Origin: Drosophila persimilis
Lineage: Eukaryota > Arthropoda > Insecta > Diptera > Drosophilidae
Assembly: GCF_003286085.1 (NCBI RefSeq)
Contig: NW_020825445.1
Location: forward strand, 62,001 to 126,000
Reading direction: 5' to 3'
Length of the DNA stretch: 64,000 bases
Under the pieces are notes generated by a model, which made no database searches, had not been told where the DNA came from, and saw only the letters and a program-made list of their open reading frames with translations. Shown in pieces: positions 46,401 to 60,300 of the stretch. Positions within the stretch are counted from its first letter, which is position 1, and every line of letters starts with the position of its first letter. The translations under genes were made by a program, and so were the position numbers.

Positions 46401-49263
46401 CTAACAAGATTTTTCGAAATTTTAATTTTCCCAAAAATGTGCCTCCAATCAATTTTCACCCCCCCAAAAAAAAAAAAAACTCCAAAATAAAATAAAAAAA
46501 TAAATTTGGGTTTCGAATTTGCGTAATTGACTAGAAATTGGAATTAGGATTATATATGGGATATGCACGTATGACAGGCGGATGTGTGTGTGTGTGGCTC
46601 AACCTCTCGTCTGCCCCACTTTGTGGCAGGCGGCCCTCCCTATCCACTTTCTGCCTCCACCATTTTGTGCCGCACAATTTGCCAAATTGCACAGAATACG
46701 TTCCCTGTTCGGCGATGATGATGGTACTCTAATAGAGGCCTGGGCTTACCCATCGAACTATCGACTAGGCCACACCCTATAACTGGAAGATAATGCCCCA
46801 AGGTGCCCCTGTTGCAGTATACCCAGAGACCTTACGATTACTGGCAGTACAGCGCAAAAATTTCACCTAAAAATTGCTATCTAAATTGCAAATTTTGCGG
46901 TCGCCGTAATTGAAAAACATAAACCGGCAACCGACATGGGGTACCACTCGGCTGCTCCCCTAACAGACTGTTGGCCCCTCCACTCCACTCCACTCCACTC
47001 CCCTCCACTCCATTCCGTTCCTCTCCTTCTGCGGTATACATCCGGCTACCGGGTTTCAGCCATTTTTAGTTATGCAGCCATGGGCAGCAAATTAAATGAA
47101 AATCGCGTCTAAAAATAGCAAAAGCGAATGTGTCGCAAGCAGAGAACAGAGATATCCCATAGAGATATATAGTCCCCACCACCACCACCGCCGCCGCCGC
47201 CGCCACCCCTGGGACCATCGTGTCCCTCCCTATAGATCCCTCATCTTTTCAGTCGCACAATTACAAAAGCTTTCGGGAAAAATGCCTCAATTTACAGCAA
47301 AATGGCCGTCATCGATTTCCGCTTTCGTGTTATTCGATATATATTTCTCCCCCCCCTCCCCCCCCAGAAGGGGTGCAAGGGAAGGGTTCGATTGGGTACT
47401 GAAATGTGCGTGTATTTTGGTGGGAAATGATTTCTCCATTCTCCATTTGGTTGGCTTTTCATTTTTATGTATTTGACATTTTGTGCGCTATGCGTTCAAA
47501 ATGTCATCAAAATATACATAAATTTCATCTGTGTTACATGCCACATGTGCGTGTGTGTGTGTGCGTGTGTGTGTGTGCAGCTCAATATTTGCCCGCATTA
47601 AACTGTAGAATGTATTAACATAATGTGTCACTCGGAAAATATGTACCCAAACAGAGGCACAGGCACGGAGCACGGAGCACGGAGCACACAGCAGAGGGGG
47701 GTCGGGGGGGATGGACCACTGCTGTGGGGATAAAGATAATGCACAGTGGTACTAAAGTTTAGCCAGAGATTATTGTGGAATATTTGTCTTTTAAAGGTCC
47801 CAAGGGGACGGGCCCGAGTTGAAAAGCTGAAGGATTATGCCTTACATATGCCTTCTGTCCTTGGGCAGCTAATAACCTAATTAAAATTGATTCGATCACG
47901 CTTTAATTTAATCCACTTGAGGCCACAAATTAGCAGCAAATAATTAATTGCAACTTTAGCCGCCAGAAGGAAGTACTTAATGTCCCTTTCCCGGCCATTC
48001 TGGACATTTCTTTTCTTTCAACACTTGTAATTAAACCCCAGGCAGGACACTGGCACAAAAGAGCCTTTCTCTCACATCGAATGCTATAGATATTTATCCA
48101 GCTTTCAACCATTATCCTTATTACACCCAGACCCAGACCCAGACCCGCACCCAACCATCCGTCATCGCATTGCGAAAAGTCATCGAGAACTTTTAGTTGA
48201 GTGAAAAATATGAGGACAAGTTTGACGTAACGTAGCAGTCAGAGACGGAGAAGGAGACGGAGAAGGAGAAGGAGACAACTGTCACGGCAACTGAAGTTGA
48301 AGGCATTTTTCCAGCTGAGGGATTTCGCCAGAGCCCAGGCTCTCTCTCTCTCTCTTGTTTCCATTCCTTCAGCTGTCAGTTGCTTCCGCCGCTTAAGCAG
48401 CACACATGAATAGGGAAGAGCCAGGACCTTAGATGGGGCCACGAGCACACATAGGAGGAGCCAGAGCCATGGATAGGGCCACAGACTGAGGCACGTCACG
48501 TATGTTATTGTGCCCAAGCATTCGCATAAACATTCCGTCACTGTGCCCCCCAAAAGCTCCGTGCTCCGTGCTCCTTGCTCCTCGCCATCCAGGACATTGG
48601 CATTGACAGGCTCGCGTCGTTGTGCGTTAAATGTCAGCGATGCCTTGGAGAATCAGGAGGGCAGAGCCACACCACCACACCACCACACCGCTGCTGGGGT
48701 CACACCAATTGACCTTCCATCCCATTCATCACTGGCCGTATGCCCCGCACCACCACAAAAAATATTGTTTACAGAAGTGTCTTCCCTCGACAAGCACTCG
48801 CCGAGGGATATCCATGGATGTTTACCGCATTTGCTTATCGATTGAAGAAAGTTACGCGGGTTTTTGGTTACTGAAAAAACACACCAACAAAAAAAAAATA
48901 AACCACTTGGGACTGGGATTCTGGGATTGTGGGTTGTCCAGGGGTGGGGGCGGGGGCGGCTGGCGGAAGGCGGAGTCTGATCTGTAATTATCCCCTGAAA
49001 TGAGGCTGAACCCGAGCCCAGCTGGGAGCCAAGGTCAATCAGGCAGAAAGGCAAGGAAAAGGTCTCCGAAAACGCCATACATCGTAATGATGGGAATTAC
49101 ACTGATATTCATGGCGCCTCACAGACGCCGCCTCCGCCTCTGCCACTTCCGCTTCGCGTTTTTAATCCTTTGATGGTCCTGCAGGGGGTGTGGCGGGAGG
49201 GTGTGCAAAATGAGCAGCCAAATAACTGTAAATAAGCGGAAAAGGAATGCGACAACATCCTCA

Positions 49264-49533
49264 ATGAGGTTGATAACCGAATTCTTGCTCGTTTCGCTGC
49301 TCATTTTCTCCGTTTCGGCAACAAATGAAGAAGGACAGAAAAATGCCACTGTACTAATGAAAGACTTGAGCAACATAATAAATAATGACAACTCCATTCC
49401 GCCCACTCGTTCTGTGCCCCACAAGCACCACTCATTACTTTCCTGTCTCTCCGCCAATACGACGAAGAAGAGGATGACAATTAGAAAACGGTTTCGGAAA
49501 GTCATGCACTGGCCAGGGTTTTCCCCAGTCTGA
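49264..49533 (+). CDS. Candidate small secreted protein nested in the intron
   Basis: This is an open frame of 89 residues from ATG 49264 (107 from an in-frame ATG at 49210). The N-terminus MRLITEFLLVSLLIFSVSA looks like a signal peptide with cleavage before TNEEG. A hydrophilic region follows with N-glycosylation sites, two dibasic or tribasic sites (KKR, RKR) and the ending FRKVMHWPGFSPV. That layout resembles a peptide-hormone precursor, but I recognise no family. The opposite strand is also open for 128 codons, so chance or antisense coding cannot be excluded. Confidence 0.3.
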   Translation: MRLITEFLLVSLLIFSVSATNEEGQKNATVLMKDLSNIINNDNSIPPTRSVPHKHHSLLSCLSANTTKKRMTIRKRFRKVMHWPGFSPV

Positions 49534-49910
49534 AGTCTGAAGTCTGAAGTTTTCTTTAACCAAGAAAAATGAGCAGCTGTAAAGGCTTGAAGAGGGCATT
49601 GACGGAAAACAAAAGCTCTACAGAAAACAGCTCCTTTAAGTGGTTATGTGTGCGTGGGCTGAGGTCCTTTAACCTGCTAAAAAAAAGTTTAAAGTTGGGA
49701 GTTTAAGGTTATTTTGGAGCGATTTGGTTATGTGGCAGGGGAAAACTGGAGGCTGAAGGATGTAGGATGATGTGTCTAAGGAAAAGACAAGTTTAGCACC
49801 TCATGACTCAATTAATATTTTGAAAGTTTGTTCAAGTTCTTGTAAAGGAGCCCTGGTCTCCGCAAATGTAAACATAAATTCAATTACAAAATAATAATTG
49901 ACAACAAAAT

Positions 49911-50500
49911 GTAAAGGAAATATTAATATTCAAATAAAGTGCTTTCACTTACATATTGACATTGTGGTGATAATATTTCATCTAAATATATTTGATATTT
50001 AAAGTAAATATATTTTATATTTAAAAAAAATATATTTCCCACAAATGTAATCTAATGTATTTATTTTAAAGTGTTTTGTACTTAAATTAAATATGGAACG
50101 TATTCAAAATACTTTTTTTAAATATCAAACACTTTAAAAGAATATTTTCTACAAATTCAATTTAATATTTTTATACAATACATACAATATATTCATTTTA
50201 AAATGTTTTCTAATTAGATTAAATATGGAACGCATTAAAAATAATTTTCTAAATATAAAAAACTTTGAAATGCATATATTTCATATTTCAAATAAATTCC
50301 CAAAACTCCAAAAAAATTTAAAAAATTTTATTTATTTTAAAGTGTCTTATTTAAAAATTAAAAAAAAAATTGAATAATTTTGGAATATATTTTATTTTAT
50401 ATTTAGTTCAAAGTGAATTCTATTAAATTCGAATATTTATTTTTTTATATAAAAACTGAAAATTTTTTTTTTAATATGAGTCTGTTTCGTTATAAAAAGG
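49911..50500. repeat. AT-rich block of degenerate internal repeats
   Basis: About 590 bp of A/T-rich DNA with loosely repeated modules. For example, TTAAATATGGAACG near 50088 and 50218 sit in similar surroundings about 130 bp apart, and TATATTTTATATTTAAA-type words recur. It looks like an old decayed tandem repeat. Confidence 0.6.
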
Positions 50501-50871
50501 TATAGAGAAAAATGAATTAAAAAACTTTGATAAAGAAAAGTATAGATCTTAGGGTTTTTTAAAGGATGTCTTTAGTTAAAATATGAATAGACTCAAATAT
50601 ATAGGTTGGGTTTTCAGAGATAAAGTGGGTAAAAATCATATGAAATTATATAGAAATAGCGATTTGAAATTTGTGGTTAAAAATACCCATTTTGACCGGT
50701 TTTAAGCTAAGGACTTTCTACAATAGTCCCATAAATAAAGCAGGCCCCACCACATCGCTGATATTTACTCTTTTATCAAATGATTGTAATACAAAAAAAA
50801 AAACGACAACCGGCTGCATTTATTATTCAATTTATGGCGTAATCCCTTTTGATAACAACAATTAAAAAGAT

Positions 50872-50908
50872 TCAACAACAACAACAACAACTACAACAAC
50901 AACAACAA
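50872..50908. repeat. (CAA)n microsatellite
   Basis: A CAACAACAA run with one CTA interruption, followed by poly-A. Confidence 0.9.
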
Positions 50909-53331
50909 AAAAAAAAAGCGACAAGTGCACACCATCCATCAGGATGTTAAATCATTTGTGTTTGATCAGAAAAAGGCAGCAAGCATTTAATAAATTATTT
51001 GAAAAACATGCACAAAAAAAAAACAACAACAAAAAAAACAACAACAAACATGAACGATGACAAAAAATGTTGGAAAAACATAAAACATAAAACATGAGGC
51101 AGGCCACACACGAAAATGGTTTTAATAACCCAAAACCGAAACGAAAACCAAAATCAAAAACAAATCATACGGCTAGAGGGGATGGAGGGGCCAGAGGGGA
51201 AAGCAGGGAAAATACATAACTTTCCAAAAATGGCACAGCATGTTTTCCCCCAAACATTTTCCCACATATCATAGACATAAACTCTGGGGGCAAACTTTTG
51301 GAAGGCCACACCACCAGCGGCAGGACTCTCGGACCCCCGTACCCCCCGCCCGCCCCCCTCTGCCATGGACACTTTAACTGGTTCCGTTTTAATTGTTGCC
51401 GCCTTCTTCCGCTCGGAAAATGGTTTCTAAATTAATTAATAGCATTGTCTGTCTTTGGCAATTTGCCACGCCCCTCCCCCCCCCCCCCCCCACACACACA
51501 CACACACTTACACTCAAACAAACTATAAATTGAATTTTCTTATGCGTTAGCACAAAATGCCAAAGAAAAGCAGACAGAAAGAGAGAGCGATAGAGATATG
51601 TGTGTGTGTGTGTGTGTTTGTGTGCGTGGGAGAAGAAAAATGATTTTCTTTGTGGAAAAGACGAACCCGTTAAAGCCCAGCAAAATAAAAAAGAAAAGAA
51701 GGAAGAGCCGCCTCGAAAGAGGCCAAGTCAGCGAAGAAGCCAAGTAACTTTCCAGCCCGAAAATCCTTTTTTAATTAAATTTTCTGTACATTTTGCAGTT
51801 TTTAGGTTTGAGGAGCAGCCTGAGAGGGGGGGGGGGGGAGCATGTGACGAAAGGAAAGCTCATATGCGATGCGCGGAGGAGGGGGGGAGGTGCTGGGGGT
51901 TGGGAGTTGACGGAGTAACCAAAGATAAAGTTTCCACACTGGCGACATTCTGGCTTGCACTCTGTCCCCCGTCCCCCGTCCCCCCGTCTTTTTTAGCCAA
52001 GTTAATCCAATTAGTTGTTTGAGAATGTAGTTTGCACTTTGATTTTGAGCCACGACATCTGCGTCTCGCCAGACGTCCCGTCCCGTCCCGCCTGCGGCTG
52101 TGGCAAGGATTCTTGGCTCCCAAGGAAGTTCTGCCAGATCCGGTGTGTCCGGACTCCGGACTCCGGACCCCGGAGATGGATGAGTATTGATATTGATAGC
52201 TCCGGAGCTCAGACCATTATGGATGACCTGAGGCTGCAGCTGGAGCTGCGTATCGGATGACAAGGCTTTCGAGCCTTGGCAGGATGAGAGATTTGTTTGT
52301 TTGCTTCGAACTTTAATGAAATCTAGCGTAGTTTCGAAGCATCAAAAATAGTTTTAGTCTCGCTTTGGGGCATTGATAAGAATGACTTTGAAGCTCTCCC
52401 TCTCTGCGATGCCAGCTCTCTTTGGCTCTAATCTCTCGCCCTCTGCCGCTCTATATGGCCCCTCGGTGATCTATCTCTCTCTCTGGCGCTCCATATGGCT
52501 CTGCTTGGGCTGTCTCTTCGGCGTGTACAGCGTTTACAGCCGCCGCTTATCAGTTGCTGACAGAAAGCTAGCCCCAGATCCCATCCCAATGCACGCTACC
52601 CCGACAACTGCAGGGAGTATCGAACAGGCACAGCCCCTTCTACATGTGGCTCTCCAATCCATGCCTATCTCCCAATGAACATGTTAGGGCATTGCACGCT
52701 TCGCTCTGGCGGAACGCATTGTCTTATCTGCCGGCAGATGCTGCTGTGTACGGGTTGGACACACAGTACACGTATTGCCTCTCCCCCCACTGCCCACTCC
52801 CCCGCTAGGGCCCACAAATTTATGGGCATGACGTGCATTTTTATGACATGAAATGCTCCGAGCTCCACGCCGCTCGCCGCTCGCCGCTCGCCGCAACGCT
52901 CCCAGAGCTCGAAGCTTTTTGAAATGTTATTTAAAATAAAACCCCAAACGAAAAACCGATGGATGGCAGAGCACAGGAGGAAAGAGCAGGAGAGAGAGAG
53001 GGACAGAAAGAGATCCATCCGCTTGTAATACACGTACAATGCTGATGCTCCCCTCGGGCAGGGCGTGCTTTCAGTAGCGTTTTTGCAGCAGCCCAGCCAC
53101 AGCCAGAGCCAGAGCCGAAACTGTGTGACACTTTGCGTCGTCGAGTCGTCCAGTCGTCCAGTCGTCTGTCCATCGTCCGTCCGACCATCTGGTATATGCG
53201 TGGAACGCACCCACACAAAAGTGCCACACAGAACCCCACTCAACGCCAGCCACTCGTCGGACGGAAGTAAAATTAATTACAAAATATTTTCTGCTCATAA
53301 TTTCATTTTGTGTGTGCCTCTTTCTCTGCAG

Positions 53332-53799
53332 GCTGCCACAGCGGCAACAGCAACAGCAGCAGCAGCAGCAGAAGCATCCACAGCATCATCGGTGGTGGCA
53401 TCCACGCCTCCCATCACCGCCACCGCCACCGTCACCGTCACCGCCACGGCAGTGGCATTATCCGGCTCACCCACAACAGCCGCGCAGGAAATTGAACAAC
53501 TGCAACAGGCATTAATCGAGAAACAGTCACAGCTTTACGCCCTGGAATCCGCGTGCCTGCGCGAGACGGAACGCCAGGTGGAGCTCGAGGACAGCGTGAT
53601 AGCGTGGCAGGACAAGTACGATCGCCTCTACGAGTCGCACAAGCGCGTCCAGAAGGTCAATCAGAGTCTCGAGGACAAGATGCTGAAGCTGGTCGACAGG
53701 AACGCCAGCGAACGGGCCCAGCTGACGAGCGATGTGGCCACGCTGAGCGTGCGGCTGGCCCAGGCCAACTTCAACATTGCCAAGCTGCAGAGGGAAATC
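53332..53799 (+). CDS. Coiled-coil exon of a TJAP1/Pilt-like protein
   Basis: A 156-codon internal exon, phase 0 at both ends. It is bounded by acceptor TTTCTCTGCAG (ends 53331) and donor GTGAGT (53800). The first 50 codons are low complexity (AATATATAAAA, then Thr/Val/Ala repeats from CAG/CCAC tracts). From QEIEQLQQALIEKQSQLYAL onward it is a long heptad-rich coiled coil containing DSVIAWQDKYDRLYESHKR and VNQSLEDKMLKLVDRNASE. This is strongly reminiscent of the conserved N-terminal coiled coil of tight-junction-associated protein 1 (TJAP1/Pilt), which acts at Golgi and cell junctions in vertebrates. Downstream exons are not in the window. Confidence 0.75.
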
Positions 53800-56061
53800 G
53801 TGAGTAGCATATCCAATCAATATTTCAGATTTAAGATTAACATTTAATACACAAAATTGAGGGGACCAAGCAATCCAGGGCCACACTTTAGCAGAGGCAC
53901 CTCCAGGCTGCCCTCAACTATATTCCATAGAAATATCTATCTAATTTGAATATATGTACGCGTAAAGGCAATCGGAATTCCAAGGAGAGCTTAAGGCATG
54001 ACCAGGAAGGCTTAAACTTCAACAAGACTCACGATTTTGGATGGATTCCTTTGACAGTGCCATTCAAAAAGAATTACTTGCTGTTCCAGATTGCTAGAAA
54101 ACTTAAGATACACGAAGCTGAAGCCCAGAGTGGCTCTCTATTCCAATCCAAGGGGTTTTAGACCATACAGAGTGCTCTATTCTTCTTGGTATTTCCCCCG
54201 AAACAAAGCAAACAAATATTTTCCCTATACTCTACAAGCTTGAGGCGAGTTTATATCAATTCCTGGACTTCCTGTGGTGTCTTTGGGGCTGCGTAATGGC
54301 CATCAGGGATTTCGTGTTTCTCCAAACAAAAAAACACCTTGGACCTGAGCTCATTCTTTGACAATTTCGCTCGAAAGCAACCCCCGAAAAGAGCTTAAAG
54401 TGGATTTCCGATTTAGCCAGAAGTACCGGCGTACCATCTGCCTTTCGCCAGTTAAAGCCGCATCTATAGTTTCCACCCCATACCCCTCCTGCCCACTAAT
54501 TGGCCACCAAGTTCTGAGAGGAAACACAAACAAACTCGAGACGACGTTAAGGGGGGGGGGGGCGGGGTCTTGGGTTTTCGGGTGCAGACTTTAAGCTGAG
54601 GGGAAAGTCTAAGCAAATGAAAAGCGGCAAAGCGTTACAAAACTCTGGAGTTGCACTTCTACTTAGGACAACTTTCTCTCTCTCCCTCTCTCTCTGTCCT
54701 CTTCGTTTTGGTAGTGTGGAAAACTAGAAAACTTTTCCAATTCAGTTTGTTTTTGCCATGCTGTGAAAAATACTGAATATCTGCTTGGCAAAAAAGTTTT
54801 CAATTAACGCAAAACAGCTAAAATGCACTTGAGAGAGCCACCCAAAGAGTGTGGGGGAAGGGTGGATTGTGTGGGGGACAAACTATGAGCGAAGGACTGG
54901 CAGAAACGATGACAGAAGGACTGTGGAAAATGCAATGAAACGCAGGAGGAAAAGAGCGTTCTGCTCGCGGAGGGCTGGCAAGAGGGGTACGTGGGGGGGG
55001 GGGGGGGAAACCTTTTAACGTAGGTGTCCTGCGGGTGTCCTAGGTGTTTGGGCCATGTTCCGAACAATTAGTGAGGCATTGGCCAAAGGAGGAGAGTGTC
55101 CCACCCGACCAGCAGGCGGCCAGCAGAAAAGCGGTTGTGCTTGGTCGAGGCGGGGGCGAGGGTGGGGATGGGTGGCCACTTGCAGTGCCGCTTTATTAAC
55201 TTGTTTTTTTCGCCCTCTTTTGTGATTTTTTTGTTTTCTCTTATTTCTCGTTTTTTTTTCTTTGTTGCTTTTCTGTTGCGTCGAGTGTTTGCGCAAATTA
55301 ATACTTAAAAAGCATTTCCACCTCTTCACAAGTTGCGCAGTTTTCTGTTACGTTACGCTTGACTTTGCTTTTGTTTTGCGCCCCCACTCTCTGTGCAGCA
55401 TTTTGTTGCAAGTATATTCTGAAGGAGGCGCCTCCAAGTATGCAATACTCTTCAAGCGGTTTCGGGCTGTGTCTGTGTCTGTGCCTGAGTGATGTGTGTG
55501 TGTGTGTTGGCTCTTGAAGGGTTTTCGGGGATAGACGAGTGCAAAAGGCTACTCGGATACATGATATACTCGAAATGCTTATAGATACTCGTATTTAGGG
55601 TTTCGATTCAATATCCGCTCAAAATGGCGACATTGAAGTGTCATACATGGAATTATTTGGATTTTTCGACCTGCCAAATGATATTTTGTTGCAATTTTAA
55701 AGTAATTTGGCATCGATTTTAATGCCCATTCTTTTTTTTGTTTTGTTTGTTCGATTTTCAGCCAATATTTGCCCCATCCGAAAAGTCGGCTCTCAATGAC
55801 AGAAAAACAGAGTGACAGCTGGCCGGAAAAGCAACAACAATGTCAATAACCTTTTTGCCAGTTTTCGTGCATTTTGTTCCAACAATTTTTGTTTGTGTCT
55901 CCACCGCCCTGGCCCTGCCGCATTCTTGGCTCTGATAAAAAATCAGCACTTGGTCATGGACTGTCGCTGCGTCACGTGCGCTGACTGGCGGATCTCTCCT
56001 GATGCCATTTACCTTCTGGCAACAGCCACGTTGTTGTCCTCTTCTCTGTGCCTTCCGTTCT

Positions 56062-56092
<31 letters not shown>

Positions 56093-57336
56093 GTCTCTCT
56101 CTACCTTGCTGTCTGTTTTGGCCATGGTTCGTTAATCTGACAGTGGCTTTTTGCATGATAGCTCGGCATTTCCGTTGCAAAACACTTAGTCGCATACTCG
56201 TCCGATGCTTCAGCTTTTAGCTTTTCCTCTCTTTCCCCCCTCTCCTCTCTCCTCGTTCTGCCTCTGTCGCTCTTGCTCTGTCGCTCTCCCTCCGTGTGTG
56301 AGTGTCCTGTAATCCTCCTCTGGGCCATCGTCCTTCATTGTTGTCTGCTATTATTGTTTACCATTCTTACTGAAACAGGAGCGAGCAGGCGGTGGGCGGG
56401 CGGTACGGGCAGGGAAATCGCAGGCAAAATTGATGATGGTGGAAGAAAGGCGGAGGCGCAGAAGAGGATGATTGAAGAAGAGGCGGCAGAAGAGCATCAC
56501 CAGACGTTGCACAACAGGATGGGGTGGAAAAATATGCCATCTTTTGGGTCACGAAGGGTTTGATACCCTTTGATATAGACAAATTCGAACCAAAACTTAT
56601 TCTTTAATCCACAGCCTTGTATATGATCTAACAATGAGGTCTGAGGTACAATTTTGTGTGCAATTATTAACACTTGTTAATGGGTTGGTACATAGATCTC
56701 CGCTCTCACCCGAGCAGTCATAAGATTGGGTTTACATATTTTCTTTATTTTCCATGGAAAAAATTCACCCAATTTGGATCAAATTTCATAGAGCTCTCGA
56801 TAAACATCTGAAACTGCAGTCTGCAAAGTTTAATAGCATTCATCCTGAGAAAAAGTTAAGTTTTCCATAAAATCCCTTGTTTTTTTTGTATAGTTATTTT
56901 CCTTAGATCGATGTAACACTGACTAAAGCGTATCTGCAGCTTACAGACAGATCCAAGTTGAGGAACCGCTCTTTATTCTATGTAAGTGCCAAACACCTGC
57001 TAAAAATCATCATACCCTCTCTGTGCAAGGGGTATTCGAAGAGGGCATATTACTGATGTTTTCGTATAAGCTTTCGTTTCATTCTGCTTTCTCCCACACA
57101 CACTCACTGGATTCCTTTCTGTGGCCATGCGGGTGCGAATATTTAAAATCGCCTTCCAGGCGGCAGGCACTTCCAGGAGCAAAACGGAAAAACAACAGCA
57201 ACGTCGCTACGCCACGCCATGCCACGCCCTCCTTTTGTAATTCCCACTTGCATTGAATGCCGGAGTAACAGTAAATATGCTCAGGGCTCTCGCTCTGGCT
57301 GTGCCTGTGCCGGTGCCTCTGCCTGTGTCTCTGTCT

Positions 57337-57364
57337 CCCCCCCCCCCCCCCCCCCCCCCCCCCC
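57337..57364. repeat. Homopolymer of 28 C
   Basis: An uninterrupted C run in the intron. Confidence 0.9.
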
Positions 57365-60300
57365 TCTGTCTGCCTCCCACTGCGCTGCAATTGGAGCAGA
57401 TAAAATGCAGTGAAGAGCCGCCACGTCGGGGCCCACACAGTTCATGTGGCAGGCAATGAAATGATTCCCAATTCCCCTTTTTTCACTGCCCTGTGGCATG
57501 CCCACCCCCCCCCCCCCATTATTTACTCTGGCATCCCTCCTCTGCTGGCAATCCGCCTGTGAAACAGGGGGGAAGTACCCGTTTGGTAATGACGCGTTTG
57601 CGGTTTGCCTTCTGGTCTGCCTTATGTTCCGCTCCTGTTCTGCCATGTCCTGCTCCTGTTCTGGTGTCCTCTGCCCTGCCCTGCCCTGCCCCACACCTGT
57701 CTGCTCCAGTCCTGCTCTCATCTGTTCCTCTGGCGCCTCCCAGGGCAAACATGTGTGTGTGTAATTAATGTTTTCCACCTGGAAAACACTGAGAGAAATG
57801 AAAGATTATAAGGGAGAGATATTATAAACAGAGGAATATTGAGTGGTATCCCATTCCTCAAGGGGGCCCCTGGTTCGACTCCTATTCCACCCTGAAATCT
57901 TCCTCGAGAGGGGGGCAACATGCCTCTGTTCATGTTCAGTCAGCAAAAGGATCTCGTACTAATCTCCTGCCTTGTGAATCTTCGCTCAGTGCAGAGCCAT
58001 GGCGTATTCATTTCCGTTTAGCCATTCCCCCTGTTGCATGTTCCATTTTGTAGTCGGAACAGACCCAGACACAGGCCAACGGTGGTGCAACATGGCGTAT
58101 AAGTGATTGCATTGTAGGCCTTGTTCATCAGCTGATAAGCAGGAAAGGAACAGGATCCCAAGAAACGTCTATGCCCTGCTCCCCCCCTCTCCTTGGGTCT
58201 CGTCTGCGTGTGCGTGGGCTTAATTCCTTAAAAGTTATTTACATATTTGCCTAATGTAGCATGCCCCCTAAGCACTCAGCCAGTGCTCAGCGGCTTACGT
58301 CCTTTCGGCCACTGATGGAATTGCTTTTTGGCTTCCAAACACACAATCTGTTCTGTCTCTGATTTAACCGACAATAAGCCGGATTCAAATCATATCAAAT
58401 TCTGCAATAATTAAATTATCAAATGGTTAAAGAGCCTCTGGTGTCTGAGCGAAAGAGGAAGCAGAGTAGAAAGCAAGGGATTATTTGGCAAGGAGAGAAA
58501 GTTAATTGTTGCTTACGGAATGTTTCGGGATGCCAGGGATTTTGTTACTTTGGTAACAGGCACATAAGTCGGGCTTTAAGGCTACCTGGAATAATACGAT
58601 TTTTAAATTTAAAAAAAAATCCAAGAATCCTTTTTAATTGTATCTTTATTTTATTTATATACGCCCGCATATCGTATCACGTATCACGTATCCGGTTTCC
58701 ATTAATTATTTTGATAAAAATTTCAATTTAAATTTCTATAAACCCATGTAATTTCTCTACTTTCGAAACCCAGTTGATCCCTGGAAAAAAATTCAAAGGA
58801 TGAGGGCGAAAATCCGGCATTCAATCATCAGGCATCGAGTGGCGGAGCCGGGGGTGGGGGGATGGGTATGGGGATTGGCATTCTATAAATCCCCCGCGTA
58901 AATACCATAACTATAACGATATCTCTCGGGCACGACGCATGCAATGTTGAACAACAAGAACGGACTGAACAATTTGCATTCCATTCCATTGGTGGCCGCG
59001 GAGACTCCGCTCTGTCCATTCCGTCCGCGAACACATTTTCCACCGCGAGCACGGGTTTGCGTGCTCGTTTTTTTTAATTTTCCCCTGCACAAACAATGGA
59101 GAAATGGGTGCATGTGAAATGAACCAAAGCAATGACAGGCAACGCAGCCGGAAAATATGCGGCCAAAATGCACGTAGAACGAGAATAAACCCCAAAAACA
59201 GATAAAAAACGACGAAAAAGTGAGGAAAAAGGTGCAGAGGAGAGGAGTGGAGTGGAGAGTACACAAAACTCAAACTGAAACAGTTGGAAAAAAAGAGAGA
59301 GAACCCGGCACAGGAAAAAAGATTGTTTCATATTACAGCAATAACAGTGCGGGAAAAATCAGAGCCCAAGCCCATGATAGGGAATCCTTTTGCTCTTTCC
59401 CCTACCGTTCCACTTTTTTCCAAAATAAAAACCTAAATGTTCAAAAAAAAAAAAAGATGGCCCTTAAGCGGTCTACAGAAATTACCCAAAAAAACACACA
59501 CACACAGGTGCAAAAAAGATGAAATAGAGAGAGAGAGGGCGAGAGAGAAACGGAAGCCATAGACACACACTAAATAGCCAAGGATACCAGCCCCAGGGAG
59601 GATATGAGAGGATGTGGCGGTGGGCATAGAGTAGACCAAACTTTTCGGGCAATAAATGTCTACACAGGCAAAGAAATGGTAGATGGTAGAGAGAAACCCA
59701 CAAAGGTCTGAGAGGATAAGCAGATTGATGGAAAGTTCATATCTGAATACCTAATAGTCGTAGTCGTAGTCGTAGTAGGATTGAAATATAGAAATATTGA
59801 TGGAGGATAAAGGACTAGTAGATAGAAACGAGTAGGCAGATGGAAGAATGGGAAGAAAAGGATGGATAGGAAAAGATATGAACACATATTGACAGAAGTA
59901 TATGTATAGATGGATATCTTTAGCTTCAAATAAAATAACATTAGAATCGATCAAAGAGGTAGCTACAATAAAGACCTCTTAAGGGTTCCGAAAAATCCAG
60001 TCTTATTGCTAGTATAACATTTCCTACCTTCCTGCAATCCAATACCTCTTTAAAGGCAAATCATTCGCCACAATTTTAGCCACAAATCTTCTACTTAAAT
60101 GTCTTTCTAGCCCACTTTACATTCCTAATTGCTGAAATATTAGATACTGGCCGGGCTATAAAAATACACCCGGCAGAAGCTAAACAAATCTCGCAACATC
60201 CCCCAAATTACTCGCTTCATGGGGCAGCTTCTCGGCTCTCCTGTGCTCTCTCTCTCTTTCTCTGTCTTGCTCTTGCTCTTGCTGGCCATTTAAGTGGCAG

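Larger units (their letters stand above)
40453..53331 (+). other. Long first intron of the TJAP1/Pilt-like gene
   Basis: It contains GT tracts (about 40749, 43807-43827, 45431-45446, 47548-47578, 51600), a GTCGCY hexamer tract at about 40854-40898, an AATCA tract at 41272-41291, C-rich runs (45260, 47350, 51476) and AT-rich repeats (49911-50500). Apart from the candidate ORF at 49264-49533, no exon is recognised. The many short open frames overlap low-complexity DNA and carry no domains. Confidence 0.55.

Noticed and set aside
54358-54594. Frame MTISLESNPRKELKV as the next exon of the TJAP1-like gene
   Set aside because: It lacks coiled-coil continuation, and there is no proper acceptor in phase 0.
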